From Bacteroidales bacterium (GTDB lineage Bacteria; Bacteroidota; Bacteroidia; Bacteroidales; TTA-H9), in the NCBI GenBank assembly GCA_030656615.1, contig JAUSOY010000073.1, positions 1 through 52,928 on the forward strand: a DNA stretch of 52,928 nucleotides, written 5' to 3'. Position numbers and translations under genes: made by a program. This document shows, piece after piece, positions 27,214 through 36,866 of this stretch. Each line of letters starts with the position of its first letter. Positions within the stretch are counted from its first letter, which is position 1. The notes under the pieces were generated by a model. The model had not been told where the DNA came from. It ran no database searches and saw only the letters and a program-made list of their open reading frames with translations.

Positions 27214-27858
27214 TTATACATAGAGCAGTACGGAGAAAAAATGGCAGATGCTGCCGCCGATTACAAAAAGATGCCAGATTCCATGTCCGAAGGGTATGCG
27301 TTTTACCAGATAAAAAACGATTCCAAACGAATAGCACAAGCCACCAGCCATTAAAAAATATAAGCCTCCGGCGTCTAATGAATCAATTAATGGTTTGATG
27401 GCAATAATGACCAACCAGCCCATAAATAAATACAAGAGTGCGGATATTGTTCGGTATTTTGGATTAAAAAACCAAAACTTCATGATTACTCCGGCAATGG
27501 CCAGTGCCCATATTACTCCAAAAATACTCCATCCCCAACCACCGCGTAAAGTTACCAGCATAAATGGCGTATATGTTCCTGCTATTAAAATGTAAATGGC
27601 CGCATGGTCCATTTTATTAAAAATATACTTTATACGGTTTTTCGTAGAATGATACAGCATGGAAGAAGCATATAAGATGACCAGACTTGAACCAAAAATG
27701 GTGAAACTGACAATTTTCCAGACATTGCCATCGATAACTGCAAATACAATTAGTAAAACAAGCCCTGCAATGGACAGTCCCAGGCCAATAGCATGAGATA
27801 CGCTGTTGAAAACTTCTTCCATAAATCTCAGCCGTGGACTTTTTATGTGTTTTGTCAT
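27214..27858 (-). CDS. Hemolysin III family (PAQR-type) membrane protein
   Basis: Seven-TM protein of about 214 residues from the ATG at 27858; an in-frame start at 27909 would add a 17-residue Asn-rich tail. Conserved features of the HlyIII/YqfA/PAQR family: FNSVSHAIGLGLSIAG in the first helix, SSMLYHST (His of the metal site), KMDHAAIYILIAGTYTPFML, and the terminal HGIWHLFVIGGSICHFF with paired histidines. These residues form a zinc site in PAQR proteins with suggested ceramidase-like hydrolase activity. The bacterial role is not settled. Divergent from the serpin gene. Confidence 0.88.
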   Translation of the reverse strand: MTKHIKSPRLRFMEEVFNSVSHAIGLGLSIAGLVLLIVFAVIDGNVWKIVSFTIFGSSLVILYASSMLYHSTKNRIKYIFNKMDHAAIYILIAGTYTPFMLVTLRGGWGWSIFGVIWALAIAGVIMKFWFFNPKYRTISALLYLFMGWLVIIAIKPLIDSLDAGGLYFLMAGGLCYSFGIVFYLVKRIPFGHGIWHLFVIGGSICHFFSVLLYV

Positions 27859-28212
27859 ATTATTGTTGTTTTTGACTTTATGTGACGCATGATTAATTTG
27901 ATAATGCAAATTGAAAAGGAATATAAGAGATAGAATTCTTTTTATGCAAAAATACCTATTATTATAGAAGACTTGATGCGAACGGCATTTCTATTTGATT
28001 ATTTTTATTCGATTCCAAATATTTTTAGTTGACTCAATTTTCTGTATGTATTTTTATCGATGTTATTGCTATAGGACCTTATATGTCTGATAATTATTCC
28101 TAAATCGATTTTTTTACAAAAAAATTCAAACTCCATATAAACGGTACTAAATTTGCATTAAAAATGCTTGTCTGCGATTAACAACTTATTTTACAAACAC
28201 AATTGTATTATT
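27859..28212. other. Divergent intergenic region, about 350 bp
   Basis: No gene supported. AT-rich. On the minus strand TATTTTTG (27954-27947) is a -7 box for the hemolysin III family gene, allowing either of its two starts. On the plus strand TAAATTTG (28148-28155) is a -7 box for the serpin gene, with a leader of about 55 bases. Nothing else recognised. Confidence 0.45.
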
Positions 28213-29436
28213 ATGAAAGCAATAGGAAGTATTATGATTGGCTTGATTTTGTTCCTGTCAGCGTGCAGTAAGGACAATAATAACGAATTAAAGGAACCAG
28301 CGATCATCAAATTACCTGCAAAGTCGGGTGAAGTGATTCAGGGCGGCAACGATTTTGGGGTAGATCTTTTCCGCCTGCTTGCTATGGAAGAGGATCATAA
28401 TATAATGATATCGCCATTAAGCGCTTCAACAGCCCTCACCATGCTACTGAATGGTACAAATGGTCCTACCCACAATCAGATTGCTGAAATGCTTGGATAT
28501 CAAAATATGACAACCGATGAAATTAATTTGGTTTACCAAAGTTTGCTTCAACAATTACTTGCTGCCGATCCAAATGTTGATTTAATGTTATCAAATGCAG
28601 TTTGGTATCGTAATGATTTTCAGGTGAAACCGCCATTTTTAGCGAGTATGCAAAGCAACTTCAAATCGCATATCGAGGCACTGGACTTTAACAATCCATC
28701 TTCATTGACAAAAATAAATGCCTGGGCATCGGATAATACCAAAGGTAAAATTGATAAGGTTTTGGATGAAATTAGTCCGGATGCAGTTATGTTTATAATG
28801 AATGCATTGTATTTTAAAGGCGCATGGACATATATATTTGATAAGTCGCAAACGAAACCGGCTTTGTTTTTTCCAGAAGAAGCCTCACCGTTTAATGTTC
28901 AGATGATGAATCAAAGCTGCCCGTTTAAAGTATTTTATGGTGATTCTTGTCAGGTAATTGAACTGACCTATGGCAGGAAGAATTTTGTAATGGATATTAT
29001 ACTACCTCACGGAAAACTAAGCAATTATCTAAAGAGTTTTGACGGGACTGAATGGCAATCTTTATGCAACGCTCTGGATGCTCTTTCCGTTCCGGAGGCA
29101 GCTTTGATTTCTATGCCGAAATTCAGTTTTAGTTATGAGAAGTATCTCAATGATCAATTGAAAGTGCTTGGAATGACCGATGCTTTTGATGCTATTAATG
29201 CTGACCTGAGTGGTATTTCAGACGCCGACATTTTTGTAAGTTTTGTGAAGCAAAACACCTTTGTGGATGTTAATGAAGAAGGAACTGAAGCGGCAGCCGT
29301 TACCACGGTTGGCGTATACGTAACCAGTTTACCCACAACGACTGAAATTAATAAACCGTTTATTTTTGCAATTCGTGAGCAAACAACCAATACCTTGATG
29401 TTTATCGGAAAGGTTTTATTTCCACCAAGTAGTTGA
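28213..29436 (+). CDS. Serpin (serine protease inhibitor) lipoprotein
   Basis: 407 residues from the ATG at 28213, with a lipoprotein signal (cleavage at LFLSAC, Cys about 18). The full serpin fold is present: NIMISPLSASTALTMLLNG (about 65-83), LSNAVWYRND, ITNxW-like region as INAWASDNTKGKI, MNALYFKGAW, and C-terminal FIFAIREQTTNTLMFIGKVLFP. The reactive-loop hinge EEGTEAAAVTTV fits the rule for inhibitory serpins (small residues P12-P9). By hinge counting, P1-P1' falls near Thr-Ser in GVYVTSLP, with Tyr/Val just before. It probably protects the cell surface from host or competitor proteases. Monocistronic with a terminator. Confidence 0.9.
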   Translation: MKAIGSIMIGLILFLSACSKDNNNELKEPAIIKLPAKSGEVIQGGNDFGVDLFRLLAMEEDHNIMISPLSASTALTMLLNGTNGPTHNQIAEMLGYQNMTTDEINLVYQSLLQQLLAADPNVDLMLSNAVWYRNDFQVKPPFLASMQSNFKSHIEALDFNNPSSLTKINAWASDNTKGKIDKVLDEISPDAVMFIMNALYFKGAWTYIFDKSQTKPALFFPEEASPFNVQMMNQSCPFKVFYGDSCQVIELTYGRKNFVMDIILPHGKLSNYLKSFDGTEWQSLCNALDALSVPEAALISMPKFSFSYEKYLNDQLKVLGMTDAFDAINADLSGISDADIFVSFVKQNTFVDVNEEGTEAAAVTTVGVYVTSLPTTTEINKPFIFAIREQTTNTLMFIGKVLFPPSS

Positions 29437-29501
29437 GGTTTGATATCGGATTTTGAAGGAAAATAAGCACAGGATACCTCAGTACGATTCAATTTCGTTT
29501 C

Positions 29502-29537
29502 AACAAAAAACCCCGGAAAGTCCGGGGTTTTTTGTTG
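29502..29537. terminator. Bidirectional terminator between serpin gene and infB
   Basis: Strong stem AACAAAAAACCCCGGA / TCCGGGGTTTTTTGTT around an AAG loop, with A- and T-runs on both sides. It lies between two converging genes and ends 2 bases before the infB stop. Confidence 0.9.
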
Positions 29538-29538
29538 A

Positions 29539-32500
29539 TTATTTAAGCGTTCGTTTAACTTCTACTTCTTCGTAGCCTTCGATGATATCACCGACTTTTA
29601 TATCGTTGAAACGGTCAATATTTAGTCCGCATTCCTGTCCGGCACGGGCTTCTTTTACCTCATCTTTAAAGCGTTTCAGAGCTCCCAGTAGGCCGGTATG
29701 AACAACAATACCATCACGGATGACCCGTACTTTGGTGTTACGTTGAATCACGCCATCAAGTACAAAACATCCGGCGATATTACCAACCTTGGTAATGTGG
29801 AATACTTCTCTGATTTCGAGATTACAAAGGATTTTTTCTTCGATTTTTGGTGATAACATCCCCTCAATCGCAGCTTTAAATTCTTCGATGGCCTTATAAA
29901 TGATGGAGTAAAGGCGAATGTCTATTTGCTCATGGTCAGCAAGCTTGTTAGCTGCAGATGACGGACGAACCTGGAATCCTACGATAACAGCATTTGAAGC
30001 TGATGCCAGCATTACGTCACTTTCGGTAATCTGTCCTACTGATTTATGAATCACATTCACCTGAACTTCTTCAGTACTTAATTTAAGCAGTGAATCAGAA
30101 AGTGCTTCTACTGAACCATCCACGTCACCTTTCACGATTACATTCAATTCTTTGAAATCGCCAATTGCGATACGGCGTCCGATTTCGTCAAGAGTGATAT
30201 GCTTTTGTGTTCTGAGTCCCTGTTCGCGTTGTAATTGCTGACGTTTAAGCGCAATTGATTTTACCTCACGTTCGTCACTCATAACGTTAAAAAGGTCACC
30301 GGCCTGAGGTGCACCATTCAGTCCAAGCATAAGTATTGGAGAAGCCGGACCGGTTTCTTTCACACTCTGGTTACGCTCATTGTACATTGCTTTAACCTTA
30401 CCATAGGTAGTTCCGGCTATAACCATATCACCTACTTTCAGAGTTCCACTCTGAATCAGAAGCTTGGAAGTATAACCACGACCTTTATCCAGCATGGATT
30501 CAATGACTGTACCCATTGCAGGACGTTTTGGATTGGCTTTTAGATCAAGAAGTTCGGCTTCTAGTAATACTTTTTCTAATAACAATTCTATGCCAATTCC
30601 TGTTTTGGCAGATATTTCCTGACACTGATACTTTCCACCCCAGTCTTCCACTAAAATGTTCATGCTTGCAAGTTCCTGTCTGATTTTTTCAGTGTTTGCT
30701 GAAGGCTTGTCGATTTTGTTGAAAGCAAAAACAATGGGTACCGATGCAGCCAATGCATGATTAATGGCTTCGCGCGTTTGGGGCATTATACTGTCATCAG
30801 CGGCAATTACAATGATTGCAACGTCGGTTAATTTGGCACCACGTGCACGCATCGCTGTAAAAGCTTCATGACCTGGAGTATCCAGGAAAGTGATTTTTTT
30901 CCCGTTTTCAAGACTAACTTCGTATGCACCAATATGTTGTGTAATGCCACCGGCTTCGCCAGCTACTACATTTGCACTACGGATATAATCGAGAAGTTTT
31001 GTTTTTCCATGATCAACATGGCCCATAACTGTTACGATGGGTGCTTTAAAAACGTAATCTTCGGGTATGTCTTCGAATGATTCATCGATGGCCTCCTGCA
31101 CTTCAATACTAACAAATTCGGTTTTATATCCAAATTCATCGGCCAGAAATACAATGGTTTCAGCATCGAGTCGTTGGTTAATCGAAACGAAAAGGCCCAG
31201 ATCCATGCATGATTTAATGATTTGGGTAACCCCAACATTCATCATACTGGCTAATTCATTAACAGTTACAAATTCGGTAACTTTTAAGGTCTTTTGATCA
31301 TCAACTGCTCTCTGTTGTTGTTCCGCAACTGTCTGACTAGCCTGATCGCGTTTTGCTTTACGATGTTTAGAAGCTTTTGATTTTCCTCCTGAAGTAAGTC
31401 GAGCCAGCGTTTCTTTAATCTGTTTCTGGATTTCTTCTTCTTTAACTTCAGGTTTAACAACTTCTTTTGAAGTAACAGGTTTTTTATTATCCTTACGTGA
31501 TTTTGGTCTGTCTGTTGTGCGGGTATGAGTAGATTGTGGAGGCCTGTTTGTATTTGTTCCGGTATTTCCACCAGTATTTGTTGTTGATGTTTGCTGGTCG
31601 GGCTTTATAATACGTTTCCGCTTTTTCTTCTTTGATTTTGTTTGATCGTCAGAGGAAGAAGCAACAGGCTTCTTTTTATCATTATCGCGGTACGATTTGG
31701 GCAGAACAATGGTACCTAAAATGGTGGGACCTTCGAGTTTTATTTTTGCACGTGCAAGGAAATTATCTGGCAGGGCATTTTTTTTATCTGTAATTGCTTT
31801 TTCAGCATCCTCAACTGGCGCTATTTCAACCGGTTCAACTGGTTTTTCAACAACTGGAAGAGGCTTGATAATATGTCCGTTAGGGTCATGTCTTGACACT
31901 GGTTCACGCGATTTATTTCGTGAAGCATCCCTTTCTTTTTGACGTTCTTCTTTCGATTTTTTTGGCGGCTTAGTCCTGAGGTTCATCTGATCCAGATCGA
32001 TTTTCCCTACAACTTTAACGCCACGAGTATCGTCGGAAGGCTTAGAATCCTTTATTTCAATTTCAGTTTTCTTTGTTGTAGCCTGCTGAACATCAACTTC
32101 TTTAATTTCTTCTGTAACTACCGGTATTTCTTCCTGTACAGAAACAATAGGTTCTATGATAGTTTCTTCTTTTATGGGTTCGGGCTTTGCTGGTTCAGAT
32201 TCAGTCGCAGCCACAACTTCAGGTTCTGGCTGTATTTCAGGCTCTGGTTCAGATACAGGAAGCGGTTTGTTTTTTTCAATAACAACTTCGGGTACTTCAA
32301 CCGGTAATTCAACAACAGGAGTTGCGATAACAGGTTGTGGTTCAGGCTCAGGTTCAGGTATTATTACGGGTTCAGGAACCGGAGCGATTTCTTCGGGTTC
32401 CTGGGCTTTTTTAGGAGCCTGCTTTTCAACTTCCCTGATTTGGGTGTTTTTAATGACCAGATCGGGAGGAGTATTGTCTTTTTCATCAATACTTCCTTGA

Positions 32501-32754
32501 TTGTCAATATCATCCAATGTGATTGACTCACGTCGGGTGAATTCTCTACCAATTTTATCGGCCTCTTTTTTTACCTGTTTATCGGAGGCATAAATCTTCT
32601 TGAGAACTTCCTGCTGTTCCGGGGTAAGTTTAGTATTAGGACTAGGTTCAACCTTGAATCCTTTTTTGGCCAGATCCTCAACAATCCTTTCCCAACTCAC
32701 GTTGTATTCAACTGCGGCTTTACTTAGACGTTTCGGAGTTATTTCTTCTGACAT
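29539..32754 (-). CDS. infB: Translation initiation factor IF-2
   Basis: GTPase that places initiator tRNA on the ribosome; 1071 residues. The N-terminal half (to about 500) begins with an IF2_N domain ([20 protein letters not shown]) and continues as a very long Pro/Glu- and Lys-rich low-complexity region, longer than in E. coli but usual in Bacteroidota. A second IF2_N-like domain follows (about 490-560). The G domain begins near 575 with [12 protein letters not shown] (G1), and G3 DTPGHEAF and G4 NKID are intact. Domains II-IV complete it. Third gene of rimP-nusA-infB, 62 bases after nusA. Confidence 0.97.
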   Translation of the reverse strand: MSEEITPKRLSKAAVEYNVSWERIVEDLAKKGFKVEPSPNTKLTPEQQEVLKKIYASDKQVKKEADKIGREFTRRESITLDDIDNQGSIDEKDNTPPDLVIKNTQIREVEKQAPKKAQEPEEIAPVPEPVIIPEPEPEPQPVIATPVVELPVEVPEVVIEKNKPLPVSEPEPEIQPEPEVVAATESEPAKPEPIKEETIIEPIVSVQEEIPVVTEEIKEVDVQQATTKKTEIEIKDSKPSDDTRGVKVVGKIDLDQMNLRTKPPKKSKEERQKERDASRNKSREPVSRHDPNGHIIKPLPVVEKPVEPVEIAPVEDAEKAITDKKNALPDNFLARAKIKLEGPTILGTIVLPKSYRDNDKKKPVASSSDDQTKSKKKKRKRIIKPDQQTSTTNTGGNTGTNTNRPPQSTHTRTTDRPKSRKDNKKPVTSKEVVKPEVKEEEIQKQIKETLARLTSGGKSKASKHRKAKRDQASQTVAEQQQRAVDDQKTLKVTEFVTVNELASMMNVGVTQIIKSCMDLGLFVSINQRLDAETIVFLADEFGYKTEFVSIEVQEAIDESFEDIPEDYVFKAPIVTVMGHVDHGKTKLLDYIRSANVVAGEAGGITQHIGAYEVSLENGKKITFLDTPGHEAFTAMRARGAKLTDVAIIVIAADDSIMPQTREAINHALAASVPIVFAFNKIDKPSANTEKIRQELASMNILVEDWGGKYQCQEISAKTGIGIELLLEKVLLEAELLDLKANPKRPAMGTVIESMLDKGRGYTSKLLIQSGTLKVGDMVIAGTTYGKVKAMYNERNQSVKETGPASPILMLGLNGAPQAGDLFNVMSDEREVKSIALKRQQLQREQGLRTQKHITLDEIGRRIAIGDFKELNVIVKGDVDGSVEALSDSLLKLSTEEVQVNVIHKSVGQITESDVMLASASNAVIVGFQVRPSSAANKLADHEQIDIRLYSIIYKAIEEFKAAIEGMLSPKIEEKILCNLEIREVFHITKVGNIAGCFVLDGVIQRNTKVRVIRDGIVVHTGLLGALKRFKDEVKEARAGQECGLNIDRFNDIKVGDIIEGYEEVEVKRTLK

Positions 32755-32816
32755 ATGCTGTATTTGAGCCTTTCCGTATTTGTTTACAAAAAAACAATGA
32801 TGTATTGAGCTGTGAT

Positions 32817-34052
32817 TTATTCTAATTCATTCTGTAGTATACGTCTGACTTCCAGAATAGTTTCTTCTTCAAGGTCGGTACGCGACACTAAATCTTCTAC
32901 CGTCAGCGAAAGTACACTTCGGGCGGTATCGCATCCAATAGCCTTAAATTCGTCAATGATCCACTGATCGATTTCATCATCAAATTCCATCAGATCGACA
33001 TCATCATATTCCACATCCGAATCACGGTAAACATCAATTTCATATCCGGTGAGTTTACCGGCGAGTTTGATATTATAACCGCCTTTACCAATGGCCAATG
33101 AAACCTGATCAGGCTTCATATAAACCTCAGCGCGTTTATTCGCTTCATCGATTTCGATGCTGGTAATTTTTGCAGGACTGAGGGCGCGCTGAATAAACAG
33201 GTTGGGGTTGTTTGTAAAATTGATAACATCAATATTTTCATTTCTGAGTTCACGCACGATTCCATGAATACGCGAACCTTTCATGCCTACACAGGCACCC
33301 ACTGGATCAATTCGATCATCGTATGATTCAACGGCAATTTTTGCTCTCTCGCCGGGAACTCTGACAATCTTCTTTATGGTTATAAGTCCATCAAAAACTT
33401 CAGGAACTTCTTGTTCGAACAATCGTTCAAGAAAGACGGGAGATGTTCGTGATAACACTATAACCGGTTGATTATTTTTCATATCCACCTTTAAAACCAC
33501 AGCCCGTAATGTATCTCCTTTACGATAATGGTCAAAGGGAATTTGTTCGGGTTTGGGAAGCAGAAGTTCGATGCCTTCGTCGTCAAGTACAAGAATTTCG
33601 CGTTTCCAGGCCTGGTAAACTTCGCCTGTAATAATTTCGCCAACTTTATCTTTATACTTACGATAAATATTGTCCTTTTCGTATTCCTGAACTTTAGAAA
33701 TCAGGTTTTGACGTATTGCCAGTATTTCACGACGACCAAAGTCAAGAAGTTTGATTTCCTCAGATACTTCTTCACCCACTTCAAAATCGGGTTCGATTTT
33801 TATTGCTTCTGAATATGCGATTTCTTTGTTAGGGTCGGTAACTTCCGCGTCGTCAACAATCAAACGGTTACGCCAAATTTCAAGATCACCCTTGTCAATA
33901 TTGACAATGACGTCGAAATTCTCGTCGGATCCGTATTTTTTTGCAATCATATGCCTGAAAACATCTTCCAGGATCCGCATCATTGTTTCGCGGTCGATGT
34001 TTTTGAATTCCTTGAATTCGGAGAATGTTGCGACAAGATTGAGATGTTCCAT
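32817..34052 (-). CDS. nusA: Transcription termination/antitermination factor NusA
   Basis: RNA-polymerase-binding factor, 411 residues. N-terminal polymerase-binding domain (1 to about 130), S1 domain (about 135-205, [18 protein letters not shown]), and two KH domains (about 230-350, [39 protein letters not shown]). A single C-terminal helix-hairpin-helix-like acidic segment (about 365-411) replaces the two acidic repeats of E. coli NusA. It lies between rimP (33-base gap) and infB, the widely conserved order, and in E. coli NusA feeds back on this operon. Confidence 0.96.
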   Translation of the reverse strand: MEHLNLVATFSEFKEFKNIDRETMMRILEDVFRHMIAKKYGSDENFDVIVNIDKGDLEIWRNRLIVDDAEVTDPNKEIAYSEAIKIEPDFEVGEEVSEEIKLLDFGRREILAIRQNLISKVQEYEKDNIYRKYKDKVGEIITGEVYQAWKREILVLDDEGIELLLPKPEQIPFDHYRKGDTLRAVVLKVDMKNNQPVIVLSRTSPVFLERLFEQEVPEVFDGLITIKKIVRVPGERAKIAVESYDDRIDPVGACVGMKGSRIHGIVRELRNENIDVINFTNNPNLFIQRALSPAKITSIEIDEANKRAEVYMKPDQVSLAIGKGGYNIKLAGKLTGYEIDVYRDSDVEYDDVDLMEFDDEIDQWIIDEFKAIGCDTARSVLSLTVEDLVSRTDLEEETILEVRRILQNELE

Positions 34053-34085
34053 TTTCGAAGTAGTAATTACTTGAATATAATATCG

Positions 34086-34541
34086 TTAAAACTTAGCAAG
34101 AACTTTAGTTTCCTTGATTTCTGCGTAAGTTAATGAAATGTTTTTTTCTTCTTTCTTAAATTTTTTCCCGGGTATCGGTACCTGAACCAGTAAATCGATG
34201 CTCTCTTCTCCACTGGAAAGCAATTGGCCTTCGATGATTGTTTCGTCGTTTTTTACAACTTTAACAAACCGCCCGGTATTTTTAATATATTGCCTTCTTA
34301 ATTTCAAGGGCTGTTCAGTGCCCGGTGATGAAACCTCAAGGGCATAATCATCCACGTTTCTATTGAGTTTCGATTCGATATATCGACTCAATTGAATGCA
34401 ATCGTCCACATTAACTCCCTGATCTCCATCAATAAAAACCATGATTTTATTTCCTGCTTTTACCTTTAGTTCAACAAGAAATTTATCACTGCCTTCAAGA
34501 TGGTCATGAACGAGTTCCAGTATTTGTAAATTATCTACCAC
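34086..34541 (-). CDS. rimP: Ribosome maturation factor RimP
   Basis: Assembly factor for the 30S subunit, 151 residues. N-terminal alpha/beta domain with the acidic motif VFIDGDQGVNVDDCIQLSR (about 36-54), then YALEVSSPGTEQPLK (about 66-80), the strongest family signature. The C-terminal SH3-like domain follows. First gene of the rimP-nusA-infB operon, preceded by a structured leader of about 90 bases. Confidence 0.93.
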   Translation of the reverse strand: MVDNLQILELVHDHLEGSDKFLVELKVKAGNKIMVFIDGDQGVNVDDCIQLSRYIESKLNRNVDDYALEVSSPGTEQPLKLRRQYIKNTGRFVKVVKNDETIIEGQLLSSGEESIDLLVQVPIPGKKFKKEEKNISLTYAEIKETKVLAKF

Positions 34542-34582
34542 GTATTGTATTGATTTATAACAATCTTACGTATAATAAAATA

Positions 34583-34645
34583 GGGGACTTAATGTCCCCC
34601 GGACAGCTTTTTGTGTGAATTTCACACTAAAGCGGGGCAAAAATA
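34583..34645 (-). promoter_or_regulatory. Promoter and structured leader of rimP-nusA-infB
   Basis: Read on the minus strand: -7 box TATTTTTG (34645-34638), then stem-loop 1 (34633-34606; outer GCTTT/AAAGC, inner GTGTGAA/TTCACAC), then stem-loop 2 (34599-34583; GGGGAC/GTCCCC with a 5-base loop) followed by TATTTTATT. Stem-loop 2 looks like a weak attenuator. A CCCC just after the -7 box could pair with the GGGG of stem 2 and open it. Pairings were derived by eye only. Confidence 0.5.
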
Positions 34646-34780
34646 CTAAATATTTCAGAATAAGCAAAATATTTTCATTAATCTCTGTCCTTCAAGGCCT
34701 ACAAATACAGTTTATTCAACATATATTGCATCAAACCTCATATTAGAAAGTTTCACTTAATTTGTTAGCAAAAAAAATCT

Positions 34781-34788
34781 TAGGTTTG
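34781..34788 (+). promoter_or_regulatory. -7 box before the sigma-54 type regulator gene
   Basis: TAGGTTTG fits TAnnTTTG and lies 20 bases before the ATG. A TTTG sits 16 bases upstream (34761-34764), shorter than the usual 19-20. Confidence 0.4.
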
Positions 34789-34808
34789 ATGCAGAAAATA
34801 TAGAAACC

Positions 34809-35969
34809 ATGGCAAGAATTTTAGTGATTGATGACGAACGCTCAATACGTAATACCTTACGCGAAATTCTGGAATATGAAAAATATCAGGTTGAAGAAGC
34901 CAGCAGTGGGGTAGAAGCTCTTGAGAAGATACAGACCAGCGAATTTGATGTTATTTTATGCGATATAAAAATGCCTCAAATGGATGGAATGGAGGTATTA
35001 AGACATATCCTTCCTCTTAGTGATGTCCCTGTGGTCATGATTTCGGGGCATGGAAATATTGAAACAGCGGTTGAAGCTATCAAAACAGGTGCCTATGATT
35101 ATATTTCCAAGCCACTCGACCTTAATCGATTATTGGTTACTATGCGCAATGCGCTCGATAGAAATAAGTTGATTAATGAGACCCGGGTTCTGCGTAAAAA
35201 AGTAGGTTCTTCATATAAAATGGTAGGAGATTCCGGATCAATTCAGGAAATTTATTCAATGATAGATAAAGTTGCTCCAACCAATGCAAGGATATTAATT
35301 ACCGGAGAAAACGGAAGTGGTAAAGAGTTGGTTGCCAGAGCAATATACGAAGGTAGCCAAAGGTCCCACGGGCCGTTTATCGAAGTAAACTGCGCAGCTA
35401 TACCTTCCGAACTTATCGAAAGTCAATTGTTTGGACACGAAAAAGGTTCCTTTACTTCAGCCATTAAACAACGCAAGGGTGATTTCGAATTGGCCCATGG
35501 CGGAACTATTTTTCTGGATGAAATTGGCGATATGAGCCTTTCAGCTCAGGCGAAAGTATTAAGAGCCTTACAGGAGAACAAAATTACGCGGGTTGGCGGA
35601 GAAAAGGAGATTTCGGTGGATGTGCGTGTAATAGCTGCCACAAATAAAAACCTGATGGAAGAAATTCAGAATAAAAACTTTCGGGAAGATTTATTTCATC
35701 GATTAAGCGTTATTATTGTTCATATTCCACCCCTTCGCGAAAGAATCGAGGATATTCCGCTGCTTGCTGTACATTTTATGGATACGATTTCAGAAAGCAT
35801 GGGAAAAAAACCACTTGATTTCGGTGATGATGCCAATGAAGCACTGAAAAGCCTGAAATGGACCGGTAATGTCAGGGAATTGCGAAATATTGTCGAACGC
35901 TTAGCAATACTCTGTAATAAAACTATTACGGCCGATGACGTTAATAAGTATACAAATCAGAGCTATTAG
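34809..35969 (+). CDS. Sigma-54-interacting response regulator lacking a DNA-binding domain
   Basis: 386 residues. Receiver domain (1-120; D8/D9, phosphoacceptor D52 in [10 protein letters not shown], Lys101). AAA+ sigma-54 interaction domain (about 138-372) with Walker [10 protein letters not shown] (165-173) and Walker [11 protein letters not shown]. The sigma-54 contact loop reads GSFTSA (213-218) instead of GAFTGA. The protein stops about 15 residues after the AAA+ lid ([11 protein letters not shown]), so the Fis-type helix-turn-helix of NtrC is missing. It may act from solution, or not through sigma-54. This form appears to be shared with other Bacteroidota. No partner kinase is adjacent. 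Confidence 0.88.
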   Translation: MARILVIDDERSIRNTLREILEYEKYQVEEASSGVEALEKIQTSEFDVILCDIKMPQMDGMEVLRHILPLSDVPVVMISGHGNIETAVEAIKTGAYDYISKPLDLNRLLVTMRNALDRNKLINETRVLRKKVGSSYKMVGDSGSIQEIYSMIDKVAPTNARILITGENGSGKELVARAIYEGSQRSHGPFIEVNCAAIPSELIESQLFGHEKGSFTSAIKQRKGDFELAHGGTIFLDEIGDMSLSAQAKVLRALQENKITRVGGEKEISVDVRVIAATNKNLMEEIQNKNFREDLFHRLSVIIVHIPPLRERIEDIPLLAVHFMDTISESMGKKPLDFGDDANEALKSLKWTGNVRELRNIVERLAILCNKTITADDVNKYTNQSY

Positions 35970-35979
35970 TTATTATAAG

Positions 35980-36007
35980 TTCTTGCCAAAAAAAGTTTGG
36001 ATAAGAA
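35980..36007. terminator. Weak imperfect hairpin between converging genes
   Basis: TTCTTGCCAAA (35980-35990) and TTTGGATAAGAA (35996-36007) pair imperfectly around AAAAG. It lies just after the sigma-54 type regulator and before the pcm stop. There is no proper T-run, so terminator function is doubtful. Confidence 0.3.
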
Positions 36008-36043
36008 ATTATAGCAATTTTTTCAGAAAGGTAAATTTTAAAA

Positions 36044-36691
36044 TTATTCTTCTGATTTGTTTTCAAGCATGGGTACAAAAGCAAAGGAGCCATGGGTCTC
36101 TTTTGTTAACACTCCATCCAATTGTTTAATCCAGCGAACCATCGTTTGAACACCACCTACTCCGATGGGAGCTACCAAAATACCACCAGGTTTTAGTTGA
36201 TCTATCAGTTCGTCAGGGATGAAAGGTGCTCCGGCTGTAATTATTATTTTATCAAAAGGAGCGAAGGTTGGTAATCCTTTATATCCATCACCATAAAATA
36301 ATTTAGGACGGTAGCCGATTTTTGGTAAAAACAATTTCGTTTTTTCGTATAGTTTTTTTATCCGTTCGATGGAGTAAACTCTGGCCCCGATTTCTAAAAG
36401 TACACAGGCCTGATATCCTGAACCAGTACCCACTTCCAAAACTTTATCCCTGGCTTTGATTTCAAGAAGTTGAGTTTGAAATGCTACAGTATATGGTTGG
36501 GATATTGTTTGTTCGCATCCTATTGGAAAGGGTTTATCCTGATAAGCAAATTCCAGAAATACCGGATCAAGAAAGAGGTGACGTGGAATGGATTCGATAG
36601 CATCTAAAACAGGCTGTTGATTGATGCCCTTTTTCTTTATTTCTTCTACAAGTCTTTTTCTTAAACCTTTATGTCTGAAGTTATCTTCCAT
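36044..36691 (-). CDS. pcm: Protein-L-isoaspartate O-methyltransferase
   Basis: Repairs isoaspartyl residues in aged proteins by SAM-dependent methylation. 215 residues from the ATG at 36691. A longer frame from 36760 is rejected because a minus-strand -7 box (TATCTTTG, 36732-36725) lies inside that extension. Motif I VLEVGTGSGYQACVL (about 81-95), the QTISQPYTVA active-site region (about 59-68) with Ser, and IIITAGAPFIPDELIDQLKPGG (about 140-161) are typical. Normal length. Confidence 0.93.
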   Translation of the reverse strand: MEDNFRHKGLRKRLVEEIKKKGINQQPVLDAIESIPRHLFLDPVFLEFAYQDKPFPIGCEQTISQPYTVAFQTQLLEIKARDKVLEVGTGSGYQACVLLEIGARVYSIERIKKLYEKTKLFLPKIGYRPKLFYGDGYKGLPTFAPFDKIIITAGAPFIPDELIDQLKPGGILVAPIGVGGVQTMVRWIKQLDGVLTKETHGSFAFVPMLENKSEE

Positions 36692-36724
36692 GTGCGGATA
36701 AATCACGGTAAATTTATGTGAGCA

Positions 36725-36732
36725 CAAAGATA
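36725..36732 (-). promoter_or_regulatory. pcm: -7 box before pcm
   Basis: TATCTTTG on the minus strand fits TAnnTTTG. It sets transcription start near 36720 and so decides for the pcm start at 36691. Confidence 0.5.
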
Positions 36733-36784
36733 TAAATTCCCCTTTTTGTTGATGGTTCATTCATGCATTACATGCTACGAATCT

Positions 36785-36816
36785 TTTGGTAATTTCCGAA
36801 AAATGCTGTAGGTTTG
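36785..36816 (+). promoter_or_regulatory. Near-perfect Bacteroidota promoter before the Gfo/Idh/MocA gene
   Basis: TTTG (36785-36788), a 20-base spacer, then TAGGTTTG (36809-36816): both boxes and spacing match the Bacteroides consensus. The leader to the ATG at 36867 is about 45 bases. Confidence 0.7.
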
Positions 36817-36866
36817 CGCCACTTTATTAAACGTCAGTTAATTACCGAATCCATTATTATATCTAC

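Noticed and set aside
32150-32420. Tandem-repeat appearance in DNA coding for the IF-2 linker
   Set aside because: Explained by repeated Pro/Glu codons of the low-complexity region, with no true period.
31939-32526. Plus-strand open frames opposite the infB N-terminus
   Set aside because: They arise from the Pro/Glu/Lys-rich low-complexity codons of IF-2 on the other strand; composition (runs of Phe/Arg or Gly/Ser) is not protein-like.
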